NCBI GenBank assembly: GCA_029266295.1
Contig: JAQSXD010000199.1
Location: 1-6,867 of the forward strand
Length of the DNA: 6,867 nucleotides
DNA from: Bacillota bacterium
GTDB taxonomy: Bacteria; Bacillota; Clostridia; Peptostreptococcales; Anaerovoracaceae
Reading direction: 5' to 3'
Shown: one piece after another, positions 1 to 5,476 of the stretch
Layout of the letters: every line of letters starts with the position of its first letter
How positions within the stretch are numbered: the first letter of the stretch is position 1
The notes under the pieces: model-generated
The model's database searches: none
The model's input: only the letters and a program-made list of their open reading frames with translations
Told to the model about the DNA's origin: nothing
Translations under genes and position numbers: made by a program

Positions 1-932
1 CCGGCACCATTACAGAAGGTAAGCCGACTGTGACCGATGTACTGACCACCGAAGGCGCGGAACCAGGGAACCTACTTCAAATCACGGCTTCGGCCGAAAA
101 GAACTCCGAACACCCACTGGGTCAGGCAATCGTAAAGAATGCACAGGACAGGGGGCTGAACCTAATCAAAGTGGATCGTTTCGACTCAATCACCGGGCGT
201 GGCATAGAGGCAAATATCGGAGGCCAAAACATTTTGGCTGGAAACCGCAAATTGATGAACGAACGCGACATTGCGCTGACTGCCTTGGAAGCCGAATCAG
301 ATCAGCTTGCAAGCGAAGGCAAAACGCCCATGTACGTTGCAATTGATGGAAGACTGGCAGGTATTGTAGCAGTTGCCGATGTGGTGAAACAAAGCAGTAA
401 GGCGGCCATTGAAAACCTCCACAAAATGGGCATTGAGGTGGCAATGATTACAGGAGATAACCAAAAGACCGCTGCAGCGATCGCCAAACAAGTCGGCATC
501 GACCGTATACTTGCCGAGGTCTTGCCCCAAGATAAGTCAAACGAGGTGAAAAAGCTTCAGGCCGAAGGCCGGAAAGTGGCGATGGTCGGTGACGGCATCA
601 ACGATGCACCCGCTCTTGCCCAAGCCGATATTGGCGTTGCCATCGGATCTGGCACAGATGTGGCTATGGAAAGCGCTGACATTGTGCTGATGCGAAGTGA
701 TTTGATGGATGTCCCAACGGCTATTAACCTCAGTAAGAAAACCATCCGAAACATCAAGCAAAACCTGTTCTGGGCATTCGGCTACAATGTGGTCGGAATT
801 CCTATCGCGGCAGGAGTGCTACACCTTTTTGGCGGGCCTCTTCTCAACCCGATTATTGCGGCGGCTGCCATGAGCCTGAGCTCGGTTTCAGTCCTCGCAA
901 ATGCCCTGCGGCTGAAGAGGTTTAAGGCCTAA
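1..932 (+). CDS. copA: Copper-exporting P-type ATPase, C-terminal part (5' end outside window)
   Basis: This is the C-terminal part of a P1B-type ATPase that pumps Cu(I) out of the cytoplasm using ATP. The frame is open from the first base: bases 1-2 finish a Thr codon and are followed by GTITEGKP, the continuation of the DKTGT phosphorylation motif, so the phosphorylated Asp lies just outside the window. Visible motifs are the ATP-binding SEHPLG (His-Pro at 111-116), TGDN (450-461) and GDGINDAP (from 588). The last two membrane helices carry YN (about 783-788) and MSLSS (870-884), the Cu(I)-coordinating signatures of the copper subclass, which argues against a Zn/Cd pump. The protein ends in a basic tail at the TAA at 930-932. 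An unnamed gene and copZ follow on the same strand, so this is a copper homeostasis operon. The N-terminal metal-binding domains and the first membrane helices cannot be seen. Confidence 0.97.
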   Translation, partial: GTITEGKPTVTDVLTTEGAEPGNLLQITASAEKNSEHPLGQAIVKNAQDRGLNLIKVDRFDSITGRGIEANIGGQNILAGNRKLMNERDIALTALEAESDQLASEGKTPMYVAIDGRLAGIVAVADVVKQSSKAAIENLHKMGIEVAMITGDNQKTAAAIAKQVGIDRILAEVLPQDKSNEVKKLQAEGRKVAMVGDGINDAPALAQADIGVAIGSGTDVAMESADIVLMRSDLMDVPTAINLSKKTIRNIKQNLFWAFGYNVVGIPIAAGVLHLFGGPLLNPIIAAAAMSLSSVSVLANALRLKRFKA

Positions 933-986
933 AAAAAGGAACATGATATTCTCGATATAAAATATTGGAAAGGTTTGAATTTGATT

Positions 987-1736
987 ATGAAAAAGAAAAA
1001 AAGTATTATCTTAGGTGTGGTTGCGGCGGTTGTCGTGGTGGCCGCAATTTTGGTCGCCATATTCAAAAACGCAGGTGGAAACCTAGATGTGGTAGGCAAG
1101 GAGTCCGTCAACTCATTCAACACGATTTTGCAGACCATTCCCGACAAGGTGGCGGCGGACGAAATGAACGCCGGATGGTCGCTCACATCTCCAGACGAAT
1201 CGGTCCGCTTCATCTGGAGTGAGGACTACAGCAAAAGTCCGCTCCACGATGTGATGTTGGAACTGGATGCAAAGCCGTTCCTTGATGCAGGGCTTGACCC
1301 CAACAAGCTGCCGGAAAACTACGTCTTTTATGAAGGCGATATGATGGGTAATATGTCCAGTGAAATGCTTATGGTCGGGAGCAAGCTAGGAAACGATACC
1401 TTGACCTATAACGGTGCCCCCACCCCCTTGGTGGCCTATGAGCAAATCGTCAATAAATATCGTAACACCATCAACTATCACACGTCACTGGATCACTACG
1501 GTGTGAAGTTGGGTGACGGCAACATGTTTGAATGGGCAAAGGATTTGTCCACCAACTCCGCTACCAACGAAAATCAGGATAAGGATATCGTATTTGTTCT
1601 GAATCCAGAACCTCTGGTTGCCGCAGGTGTTGACCCCGAAAAAGTGGAGGGCTGGGTATATGCACAGGTCCCTGTAGAGGAAAATGGACAAACCACCAAC
1701 GTTTGGAAATTGCTGAAGCACTTTAACCTGAAATAA
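987..1736 (+). CDS. Unnamed membrane-anchored protein between copA and copZ, with internal repeat
   Basis: I do not recognise this 249-residue protein. Residues 1-6 are basic (MKKKKS) and 7-26 form one strongly hydrophobic helix with no lipobox Cys, so it is probably anchored with its bulk outside the membrane, or has an uncleaved signal. It contains no cysteine. Two stretches resemble each other: about 91-117 and 203-229 share L..(D/N)..P.L.AG(L/V)DP.K followed by an aromatic/Val-rich strand. A methionine cluster at 119-129 (MMGNM..EMLM) could bind Cu(I), but that is inference. It begins 54 bases after copA and ends 34 bases before copZ, with no terminator in either gap, so it is probably cotranscribed. 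The GGAAAGG at 967-973 is 13 bases from this ATG; an in-frame TTG at 981 has better spacing (7 bases), and a TTG at 975 is too close. The true start may be 981. Confidence 0.88.
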   Translation: MKKKKSIILGVVAAVVVVAAILVAIFKNAGGNLDVVGKESVNSFNTILQTIPDKVAADEMNAGWSLTSPDESVRFIWSEDYSKSPLHDVMLELDAKPFLDAGLDPNKLPENYVFYEGDMMGNMSSEMLMVGSKLGNDTLTYNGAPTPLVAYEQIVNKYRNTINYHTSLDHYGVKLGDGNMFEWAKDLSTNSATNENQDKDIVFVLNPEPLVAAGVDPEKVEGWVYAQVPVEENGQTTNVWKLLKHFNLK

Positions 1737-1770
1737 AGAATGAAAATACAACTAAAAGGGAGGTCTCTAT

Positions 1771-1980
1771 ATGGAAAAAACGAGTATTAAAGTGGAAGGT
1801 ATGTCCTGCGAACACTGCGTTAAGGCGATTACAAAGGCAGTGAGAGCGCTACCTGGCATTCAGGAAGTCGCGGTGGACCTGAAAGCTGGCACCGTCACTG
1901 TGGAGCATGACTCCGCGCAAAGCCCACTGGAGAAAATCAAGTCTGAGATTGAGGAACAGGGCTATGATGTAATCCAATAG
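1771..1980 (+). CDS. copZ: Copper chaperone, heavy-metal-associated (HMA) domain protein
   Basis: This is a 69-residue single-domain copper chaperone. It has the ferredoxin-like HMA fold signature: a first strand (SIKVEGM), the metal-binding GMSCEHC with Cys13 and Cys16, the helix that follows, then VTVEHD and a second helix ending in EQGYDV. In this family the two cysteines hold Cu(I), and the protein passes it to the N-terminal domain of CopA or to a copper-sensing repressor. The full length and the lack of a membrane segment fit a free cytosolic chaperone. GGGAGG at 1758-1763 lies 7 bases before the ATG. It is the last gene of the copper operon: a strong hairpin follows 24 bases after the stop. 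No copper-responsive repressor such as CsoR or CopY is visible in the window; it may lie upstream of copA. Confidence 0.96.
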   Translation: MEKTSIKVEGMSCEHCVKAITKAVRALPGIQEVAVDLKAGTVTVEHDSAQSPLEKIKSEIEEQGYDVIQ

Positions 1981-1986
1981 CATAGA

Positions 1987-2003
1987 ATCGCGGATTCCGC
2001 GAT
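1987..2003 (+). other. Short GC-rich hairpin after copZ
   Basis: A perfect 7-bp stem (ATCGCGG and CCGCGAT) encloses a 3-base loop. It lies 6 bases after the copZ stop and just before the larger terminator. It has no T-run, so it may stabilise the 3' end of the mRNA rather than terminate; that role is inference. Confidence 0.45.
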
Positions 2004-2041
2004 ATAAAATCCCCCTAATTTTAAGGTTAGGGGGATTTTAT
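2004..2041. terminator. Bidirectional rho-independent terminator between copZ and the - strand gene
   Basis: The arms at 2004-2018 and 2027-2041 pair perfectly over 15 bp with an 8-base loop. A CCCCC/GGGGG core is flanked by A4/T4 tracts, so a U-rich 3' side forms on either strand. It closes the copper operon on the + strand and lies 3 bases beyond the stop of the converging - strand gene. Confidence 0.88.
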
Positions 2042-2044
2042 GAT

Positions 2045-2428
2045 TTAGAAAATATTTGCTAGTTCGAAACCTGCGAGCCATCTATGATATTTCATGCCTT
2101 CCATAGATAGATCATAGAAGTCAGTCTGAAGTACCCGTACGGCTTGGACGGTCATGCCCTCTTTTATCATAGGTGGATGACCCTTGTTTGCTTTTATGAT
2201 TACAAAATCACCTTCTCGAATAAAGCCATTTCTGTTATTAACAGGCTCTAGTTCAAAGTCAGCGAACCATCTATGAAGCTCACCGCTAGGCAATTTGACA
2301 GCTACCAATGTTCCATAGTGAGGAGAAATAACCGTTAATTTCGTACCGCTTTCGATTTCGGGTGGATGAATAGCTAGTGAAACAACATTATCTCCACTTT
2401 TGAATTTTGTGCTATGTTTACATACCAT
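2045..2428 (-). CDS. Hypothetical protein made of two tandem copies of a small beta-rich domain
   Basis: I cannot name this 127-residue protein. It is an internal duplication: residues 9-60 and 69-123 align as G-D-x-V, then HPP-x-I-x-x-G (21-28 and 84-91), then L-x-x-x-G-x-x-x-HRW-x-A-x-FEL (46-60 and 107-123). The length of each unit, alternating hydrophobic residues and isolated glycines suggest small SH3-like barrels, but that is inference from pattern only. There is no signal peptide or membrane segment, and the single Cys (residue 3) is not part of a motif. The start is the ATG at 2428, with GGGGGG 8 bases upstream on the - strand (2437-2442). The gene converges on copZ and shares its terminator, so it is not part of the copper operon. 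The next - strand gene upstream encodes a relative of its second unit, so the two are probably paralogs. Confidence 0.8.
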   Translation of the reverse strand: MVCKHSTKFKSGDNVVSLAIHPPEIESGTKLTVISPHYGTLVAVKLPSGELHRWFADFELEPVNNRNGFIREGDFVIIKANKGHPPMIKEGMTVQAVRVLQTDFYDLSMEGMKYHRWLAGFELANIF

Positions 2429-2690
2429 GGGTGTTACCCCCCTTTTTCCATGTTATACAGAGTCTTAAAAAATACCGGCTAACTCCATCTGACCATCAAC
2501 GTGACTCTACTAACATTATATTCTTTGTTATAAAGGATTGTGTTTTCAGGACTACTCAATCGCAGCAAAAGAAACCCATGATTGTAGGATAATAAAGCTA
2601 CAATCATGGGTTTCCTTTGATCGATTTAACTGTCCAGACCATATCATGTTACCTAACTTTGAGTTGCAGTTCATTTTTAAGGGAGAGTAT
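2429..2690. other. AT-rich intergenic region between the two paralogous - strand genes
   Basis: No gene is supported here. The region holds the hairpin described at 2566-2619 and presumably the promoter of the gene starting at 2428. The best - strand -10 candidate is TATAAT (complement of 2515-2520), but it lacks a convincing -35 hexamer, so I do not call it as a promoter. Confidence 0.5.
2566..2619 (-). terminator. Long hairpin downstream of the second - strand gene
   Basis: The arms at 2571-2587 and 2598-2614 match perfectly over 17 bp with a 10-base loop. After one mismatch pairing continues for 4 bp, giving arms 2566-2587 and 2598-2619. Read on the - strand the right side ends GGGTTTCTTTT, a modest U-tract, and the hairpin lies 72 bases past the stop at 2691. 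A terminator is the simplest reading, although the stem is longer than usual and could be a small repeated palindromic element. Confidence 0.65.
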
Positions 2691-2969
2691 TTAAAAAACG
2701 GTGGTAAGCTCAAATCCGGTAACCCACTGCCGATAAGAACCATCACCAACGTCTAATTCATAATAATCGGTTGCCTCTAGCCTTTTAACAATTTTAACAA
2801 TATCGCCATTGCGAATATTATAATGTTCCTTCGCCGTAACCACCTTTGCGTTTATTCCTTCTACTAAGCGTGGATCATTTGGATTAAGTGATTGTAATTG
2901 TATTGCAAGACGGAAGTTGCCTTGAAGCCCTTTTCCATTACTTTGTTTTGAGACGATGAAATAAATCAT
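2691..2969 (-). CDS. Hypothetical protein related to the neighbouring two-domain protein, probably truncated at its N-terminus
   Basis: This is a 92-residue protein of unknown function. Its C-terminal part (about 68-88) follows the same pattern as residues 103-123 of the 127-residue neighbour: D-(Y/F)-Y-(E/D)-L, then Y-x-x-W-x-x-GFEL, ending in VF where the neighbour ends in IF. An NDP-R-L-V-E-G segment (31-38) parallels the HPP-M-I-K-E-G of the neighbour, but about 15 extra residues follow before the conserved end. The chosen ATG at 2969 has no recognisable ribosome binding site, and the TTG at 2981 is no better. The first 20 residues do not resemble the paralog, and disrupted sequence lies directly upstream. 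The true 5' end may therefore have been lost or replaced, and the gene may be a decaying copy. Confidence 0.55.
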   Translation of the reverse strand: MIYFIVSKQSNGKGLQGNFRLAIQLQSLNPNDPRLVEGINAKVVTAKEHYNIRNGDIVKIVKRLEATDYYELDVGDGSYRQWVTGFELTTVF

Positions 2970-3192
2970 CGTGCTTTTCAAGCATACTTTCGGATATACA
3001 TGGCAATGGATTTAAAGCATGTAACAGATCTGTATGACCTGCCCTCCGAAAATAAAGACAGTTGTTCGTAAAGAAAAGTCGTGGTGAAATACGACAAAAA
3101 GTCTGATAAAACATGCCACGGTAAACATTCAGCGCGGAAGAAATCGTAGGAATTTTAAAAGACATCGAGATTCTGAATTTTCCATTACATAG
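2970..3192. other. Disrupted intergenic sequence, no intact gene
   Basis: No intact gene is convincing here. The + strand has short stretches with coding-like composition broken by stops in all frames. One begins at the ATG at 3000 and runs 23 codons; another lies at 3062-3106; a third is the possible IS3 orfA remnant at 3113-3175. The - strand reading from 3207 to 2938 is open but has no ribosome binding site and resembles nothing I know. The most likely content is decayed mobile DNA or a junction between unrelated segments. Confidence 0.5.
3113..3175 (+). pseudogene. Possible remnant of an IS3-family orfA (transposase helix-turn-helix N-terminus)
   Basis: In one frame this reads MPR, a TAA stop, then TFSAEEIVGILKDIEIL. 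Changing the stop to Lys would give a start like those of IS3-family OrfA proteins, which typically open with a basic residue run followed by (F/Y/H)-S-x-E-E-I-(V/I)-x-x-L-(K/R)-x-(I/A)-E. After residue 21 the resemblance ends, and no downstream OrfA or OrfB sequence follows. The match is only about 18 residues and was judged by eye, so chance is possible. There is no terminal inverted repeat or target duplication that I can see. Confidence 0.3.
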
Positions 3193-3239
3193 AAAAGTAG
3201 ACACCACTAAAACTTTTGTTTTAATGATGTCTACTTTTT
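3192..3239. terminator. Long hairpin downstream of the regulator gene
   Basis: The arms at 3193-3213 and 3218-3238 pair over 21 positions with two mismatches and a TTTT loop; a G-T pair at 3192/3239 extends it. A-tracts on the left and T-tracts on the right give a U-rich tail on both strands. It begins 39 bases after the stop of the - strand XRE gene and would end that transcript. Confidence 0.72.
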
Positions 3240-3277
3240 ATTTACAGGTGTAGTTCAAATTTGAATGCGTTTTCTTT

Positions 3278-3487
3278 TTATATCTTTTCGCCACTTTCAA
3301 GAAAAAATGAGCCTTCATATTTACAATCCAGAGCATTTGCTATTTCCAAAAGCTCTTTTTCGGAGAAGTTATCACGCTTGAATTTGTTGTAGAGGTTGGA
3401 AGGCGTTGTCTCAAGGAGTTCTGCTAACTTAACAGCACTGATATCCTTCTTGATCAGCAGAATCTTAATTTTCTCGGTCATAGCCAT
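3278..3487 (-). CDS. Small XRE-type helix-turn-helix regulator of the mobile element
   Basis: This 69-residue protein consists almost entirely of a Cro/CI-type helix-turn-helix DNA-binding domain. Residues about 16-39 (SAVKLAELL..TPSNLYNKFKR) form the helix-turn-helix; the later FSEKELLEIANALDC is the usual following pair of helices. Proteins of this size and pattern are common regulators in clostridial integrative elements. The start is the ATG at 3487 because GGAGGG lies 6 bases upstream on the - strand (3494-3499). The frame stays open up to 3619, but that extension has no binding site and crosses the promoters. A second ATG two codons in (3481) is less well spaced. It is divergent from the TnpW-like and recombinase genes, and a palindrome between the promoters is a candidate operator. 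By analogy it probably represses one or both directions; the target is inference. Confidence 0.87.
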   Translation of the reverse strand: MAMTEKIKILLIKKDISAVKLAELLETTPSNLYNKFKRDNFSEKELLEIANALDCKYEGSFFLESGEKI

Positions 3488-3518
3488 GTAAAACCCTCCA
3501 AAAATGAGAAGACTTCTA

Positions 3519-3547
3519 TTGACAATATCACTTTTAGATGATATTAT
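3519..3547 (+). promoter_or_regulatory. Candidate + strand promoter for the TnpW-like/recombinase genes
   Basis: TTGACA (3519-3524, perfect consensus) is followed by a 17-base spacer and TATTAT (3542-3547, 5 of 6). Transcription would begin near 3554 and read into the small ORF at 3690 and the recombinase. Confidence 0.78.
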
Positions 3548-3563
3548 AACACTACAGAGTGTT
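3548..3563. promoter_or_regulatory. Candidate operator palindrome between the facing promoters
   Basis: AACACT-ACAG-AGTGTT is a perfect inverted repeat with a 4-base centre. It abuts the -10 box of the + strand promoter and covers its expected start site, and it lies just downstream of the expected start of the - strand promoter. Its position suits a repressor site, most simply for the adjacent XRE protein; binding is inference. Confidence 0.55.
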
Positions 3564-3584
3564 GTTTTGGTGCTGCATGATGTT

Positions 3585-3613
3585 ATTATACGATGAACGA
3601 ATATAGAAATCAA
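3585..3613 (-). promoter_or_regulatory. Candidate - strand promoter for the XRE regulator
   Basis: On the - strand TTGATT (complement of 3608-3613) is followed by a 17-base spacer and a perfect TATAAT (complement of 3585-3590). Transcription would begin near 3578 and run through the palindrome and across the + strand promoter before reaching the XRE gene at 3487. Confidence 0.68.
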
Positions 3614-3689
3614 GAACAACCTTTTGTGAACATGTTCAAATAAAGCAGCTCATATGATGGAAGCAAGCAATTGTGAAGGAGGATGACAT

Positions 3690-3827
3690 ATGAAGGAAAC
3701 TGTACAGGCCAATGAGGTAGAGAAAGTTACCTGTTCTGTCTACCGAATTACCCGAAAGTTTGAGGGAGAGGCTTCAGCGGAGGCGTTGATTTTGAATTTG
3801 ATTAAGGCGCATACGCAAAACGCCTAA
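3690..3827 (+). CDS. Small TnpW-like protein encoded directly upstream of the recombinase
   Basis: This 45-residue ORF is preceded by a strong AAGGAGG (3676-3682) 7 bases before its ATG. Its core (KVTCSVYRITRKFEGEASAEALILNLI) reads as two short strands followed by an amphipathic helix. That pattern resembles the small transposon-encoded TnpW family, in which Y-x-(V/I)-x-x-x-F is followed by E-x-x-x-x-(L/I)-(I)-L. TnpW-like proteins often accompany large serine recombinases in clostridial elements; I know of no firm function for them. The gene sits downstream of the + strand promoter and ends 35 bases before the recombinase start, so the two are probably cotranscribed. The family assignment is from memory of the pattern and is tentative; the reality of the gene is better supported by its binding site and position. 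Confidence 0.75.
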   Translation: MKETVQANEVEKVTCSVYRITRKFEGEASAEALILNLIKAHTQNA

Positions 3828-3862
3828 CCATTGCTAAAACTCGCTGAAAGGAGGGACGACTC

Positions 3863-5446
3863 ATGAGAAAAAACAGCAAGCCTGAGAAGGTGTGGCAGAC
3901 GGCACTTTACTGCCGCCTATCGCGCGAGGATGGTGATCGGCCGGAGAGTGATAGCATTGGCAATCAGCGCAAATTGTTAACGGAATACATACAAGATCAT
4001 CCGGAATTCGAGATGGTTGACTGTTATTTGGATGATGGCTATACGGGGACAAACTTTGACCGTCCCGCCTTTCAGCATATGCTCCGGGATATAGAGAAAG
4101 GCCGAGTTAATTGCATTTTGGTAAAGGATCTGTCCCGCTTTGGACGTGACTACATTGATGCCGGACGGTATTTGGAACGTTGGCTGCCAGATCATGGCAC
4201 ACGGTTTGTTGCCGTTACAGATAATATTGACAGCGATCGCGGTGCATACGACATGATGATGCCGCTGAAAAACTTGTTCAATGCCCAGTATGCAAAGGAT
4301 ATTTCGCAGAAGGTAAAAAGCTCCTTACACGCCAAGCAGCAGCACGGTGAGTTTATCGGGGCATTCCCAAGTTATGGGTATCTAAAAGATCCGAAAAATC
4401 GCAACCATTTACTTGTAGACACTGTTGCCGCGCAGGTAGTACAGAGAATCTTTACACTATTTGAATGTGGGTTTGGTAAAATCAAAATTGCAAAAACTTT
4501 GAACCAGGAGGGAATCCCGTGTCCCAGTGAGTACAAGCGACTGATGGGTGAGCGATACCGCAACTGTAACAGGCTGGATAATACCACCTATTGGACATAC
4601 GCCACCATACATCGTATCCTGCAAAGTGAAATATACATTGGAAACATGGAGCAAGGGCGCGACGATCGCGTTCAGATGCATGGCGCCACTAAGCGAAAGG
4701 AAAAGGCGAAGTGGATCATCGTGGAGGGAACTCACGAGGCAATCATTCCACAAGAACAATGGAAACGTGTACAAGCTCTAATGAATCGAAATGCCAGAAC
4801 CCCAGCTTTTTCGTCTAATGTCAGTCCCTTCGCAGGCTATCTAAAATGTGGCGATTGTGGGCGTTCTATGGCGAAGACTACTTGGCAAGACCGGACATAC
4901 TACACCTGTGGTTCCTATAAACGTTATGGGACTATGGCTTGCTCCAAGCACTACATTGCCCAGTCTACGCTAGAGCAAATTGTCCTTGATGACCTGAACC
5001 GAATTATCGCCAGTGTGAAAAATCTGCAGATGCTAGCGGATCGTGGGGAACGCGAAACTCGGAAAGTGGTTCGTAGCCGTGGTGAAAATGATCGGCTTAA
5101 CGCTGCTCTGGCTCGTGTGCAGCGGATGAAGCAGGGCATTTATGAGGATTACCGTGAATGCCTGATTTCTAAAGATGATTTTCTTCGATATCGAAAGGAT
5201 TATGAAACGCAGGAAGAAGTGCTACAGAACCAGCTGAAGCAGCTAAAGGAAGCAACCAGTCGTAAAGAGCTACTGGTTAGACCCTGGGTGGAAGAATTGT
5301 TGAAGTTGGGGAGGCTGACGGGTTTGGATCGTGCGACTATTGCGGAAACAATCAAAGAAATCCGCATATTCGAGAGCGGAGTCATCGAGGTAACTTATCT
5401 ATTTTCTGATGAACTGCGAGTTCTTTTAGAAGACCGCAAGGAATAA
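3863..5446 (+). CDS. Large serine recombinase (TnpX/TndX-like site-specific integrase)
   Basis: This 527-residue protein is a complete large serine recombinase that cuts and rejoins DNA at attachment sites to integrate or excise an element. The resolvase catalytic domain spans about 12-150: YCRLSRE with nucleophile Ser20 and Arg18, DDGYTGTNFDRP (57-68), and DLSRFGRD (89-96) with Arg92 and Arg95. The recombinase domain follows at about 165-300, and a zinc ribbon at about 326-362 uses Cys329, Cys332, Cys349 and Cys360. A charged helical stretch at about 395-465 is the probable coiled coil of this family, important for choosing integration or excision. All catalytic residues I can check are intact, so it should be active. 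The start is fixed by AAAGGAGGG 7 bases before the ATG. It lies after the TnpW-like gene, and a mazF-like gene starts 30 bases after its stop. Confidence 0.96.
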   Translation: MRKNSKPEKVWQTALYCRLSREDGDRPESDSIGNQRKLLTEYIQDHPEFEMVDCYLDDGYTGTNFDRPAFQHMLRDIEKGRVNCILVKDLSRFGRDYIDAGRYLERWLPDHGTRFVAVTDNIDSDRGAYDMMMPLKNLFNAQYAKDISQKVKSSLHAKQQHGEFIGAFPSYGYLKDPKNRNHLLVDTVAAQVVQRIFTLFECGFGKIKIAKTLNQEGIPCPSEYKRLMGERYRNCNRLDNTTYWTYATIHRILQSEIYIGNMEQGRDDRVQMHGATKRKEKAKWIIVEGTHEAIIPQEQWKRVQALMNRNARTPAFSSNVSPFAGYLKCGDCGRSMAKTTWQDRTYYTCGSYKRYGTMACSKHYIAQSTLEQIVLDDLNRIIASVKNLQMLADRGERETRKVVRSRGENDRLNAALARVQRMKQGIYEDYRECLISKDDFLRYRKDYETQEEVLQNQLKQLKEATSRKELLVRPWVEELLKLGRLTGLDRATIAETIKEIRIFESGVIEVTYLFSDELRVLLEDRKE

Positions 5447-5476
5447 TCGCCATATTCACAAAGGAGGATATTTAAA

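Noticed and set aside
933..986. Internal promoter between copA and the next gene (TATAAA-like sequence near 955-960)
   Set aside because: There is no matching -35 hexamer at suitable spacing and the gap is short, so cotranscription from upstream of copA is simpler.
2407..2756. Two + strand open frames of 61 and 72 residues
   Set aside because: They overlap the ends of the - strand genes and the hairpin, lack ribosome binding sites and read as low-complexity shadow sequence.
2938..3207. 89-residue open frame on the - strand upstream of the 92-residue gene
   Set aside because: It overlaps the start of the better-supported - strand gene, starts inside the 3192-3239 hairpin, has no ribosome binding site, and its composition (many Phe, Leu, Cys, Arg) shows no recognisable domain.
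3488..3619. 44-residue N-terminal extension of the XRE regulator
   Set aside because: It would run across both promoters and the palindrome, has no ribosome binding site and is not domain-like; GGAGGG at 3494-3499 fixes the start at 3487.
3627..3638. LexA (SOS) box
   Set aside because: The Gram-positive LexA site is GAAC-4 bases-GTTC; here GAAC and GTTC are separated by only 2 bases.
4457..4774. 105-residue open frame antisense to the recombinase gene
   Set aside because: It lies inside a gene with intact domains on the other strand, has no ribosome binding site and no motif, so it is a shadow of the recombinase codons.
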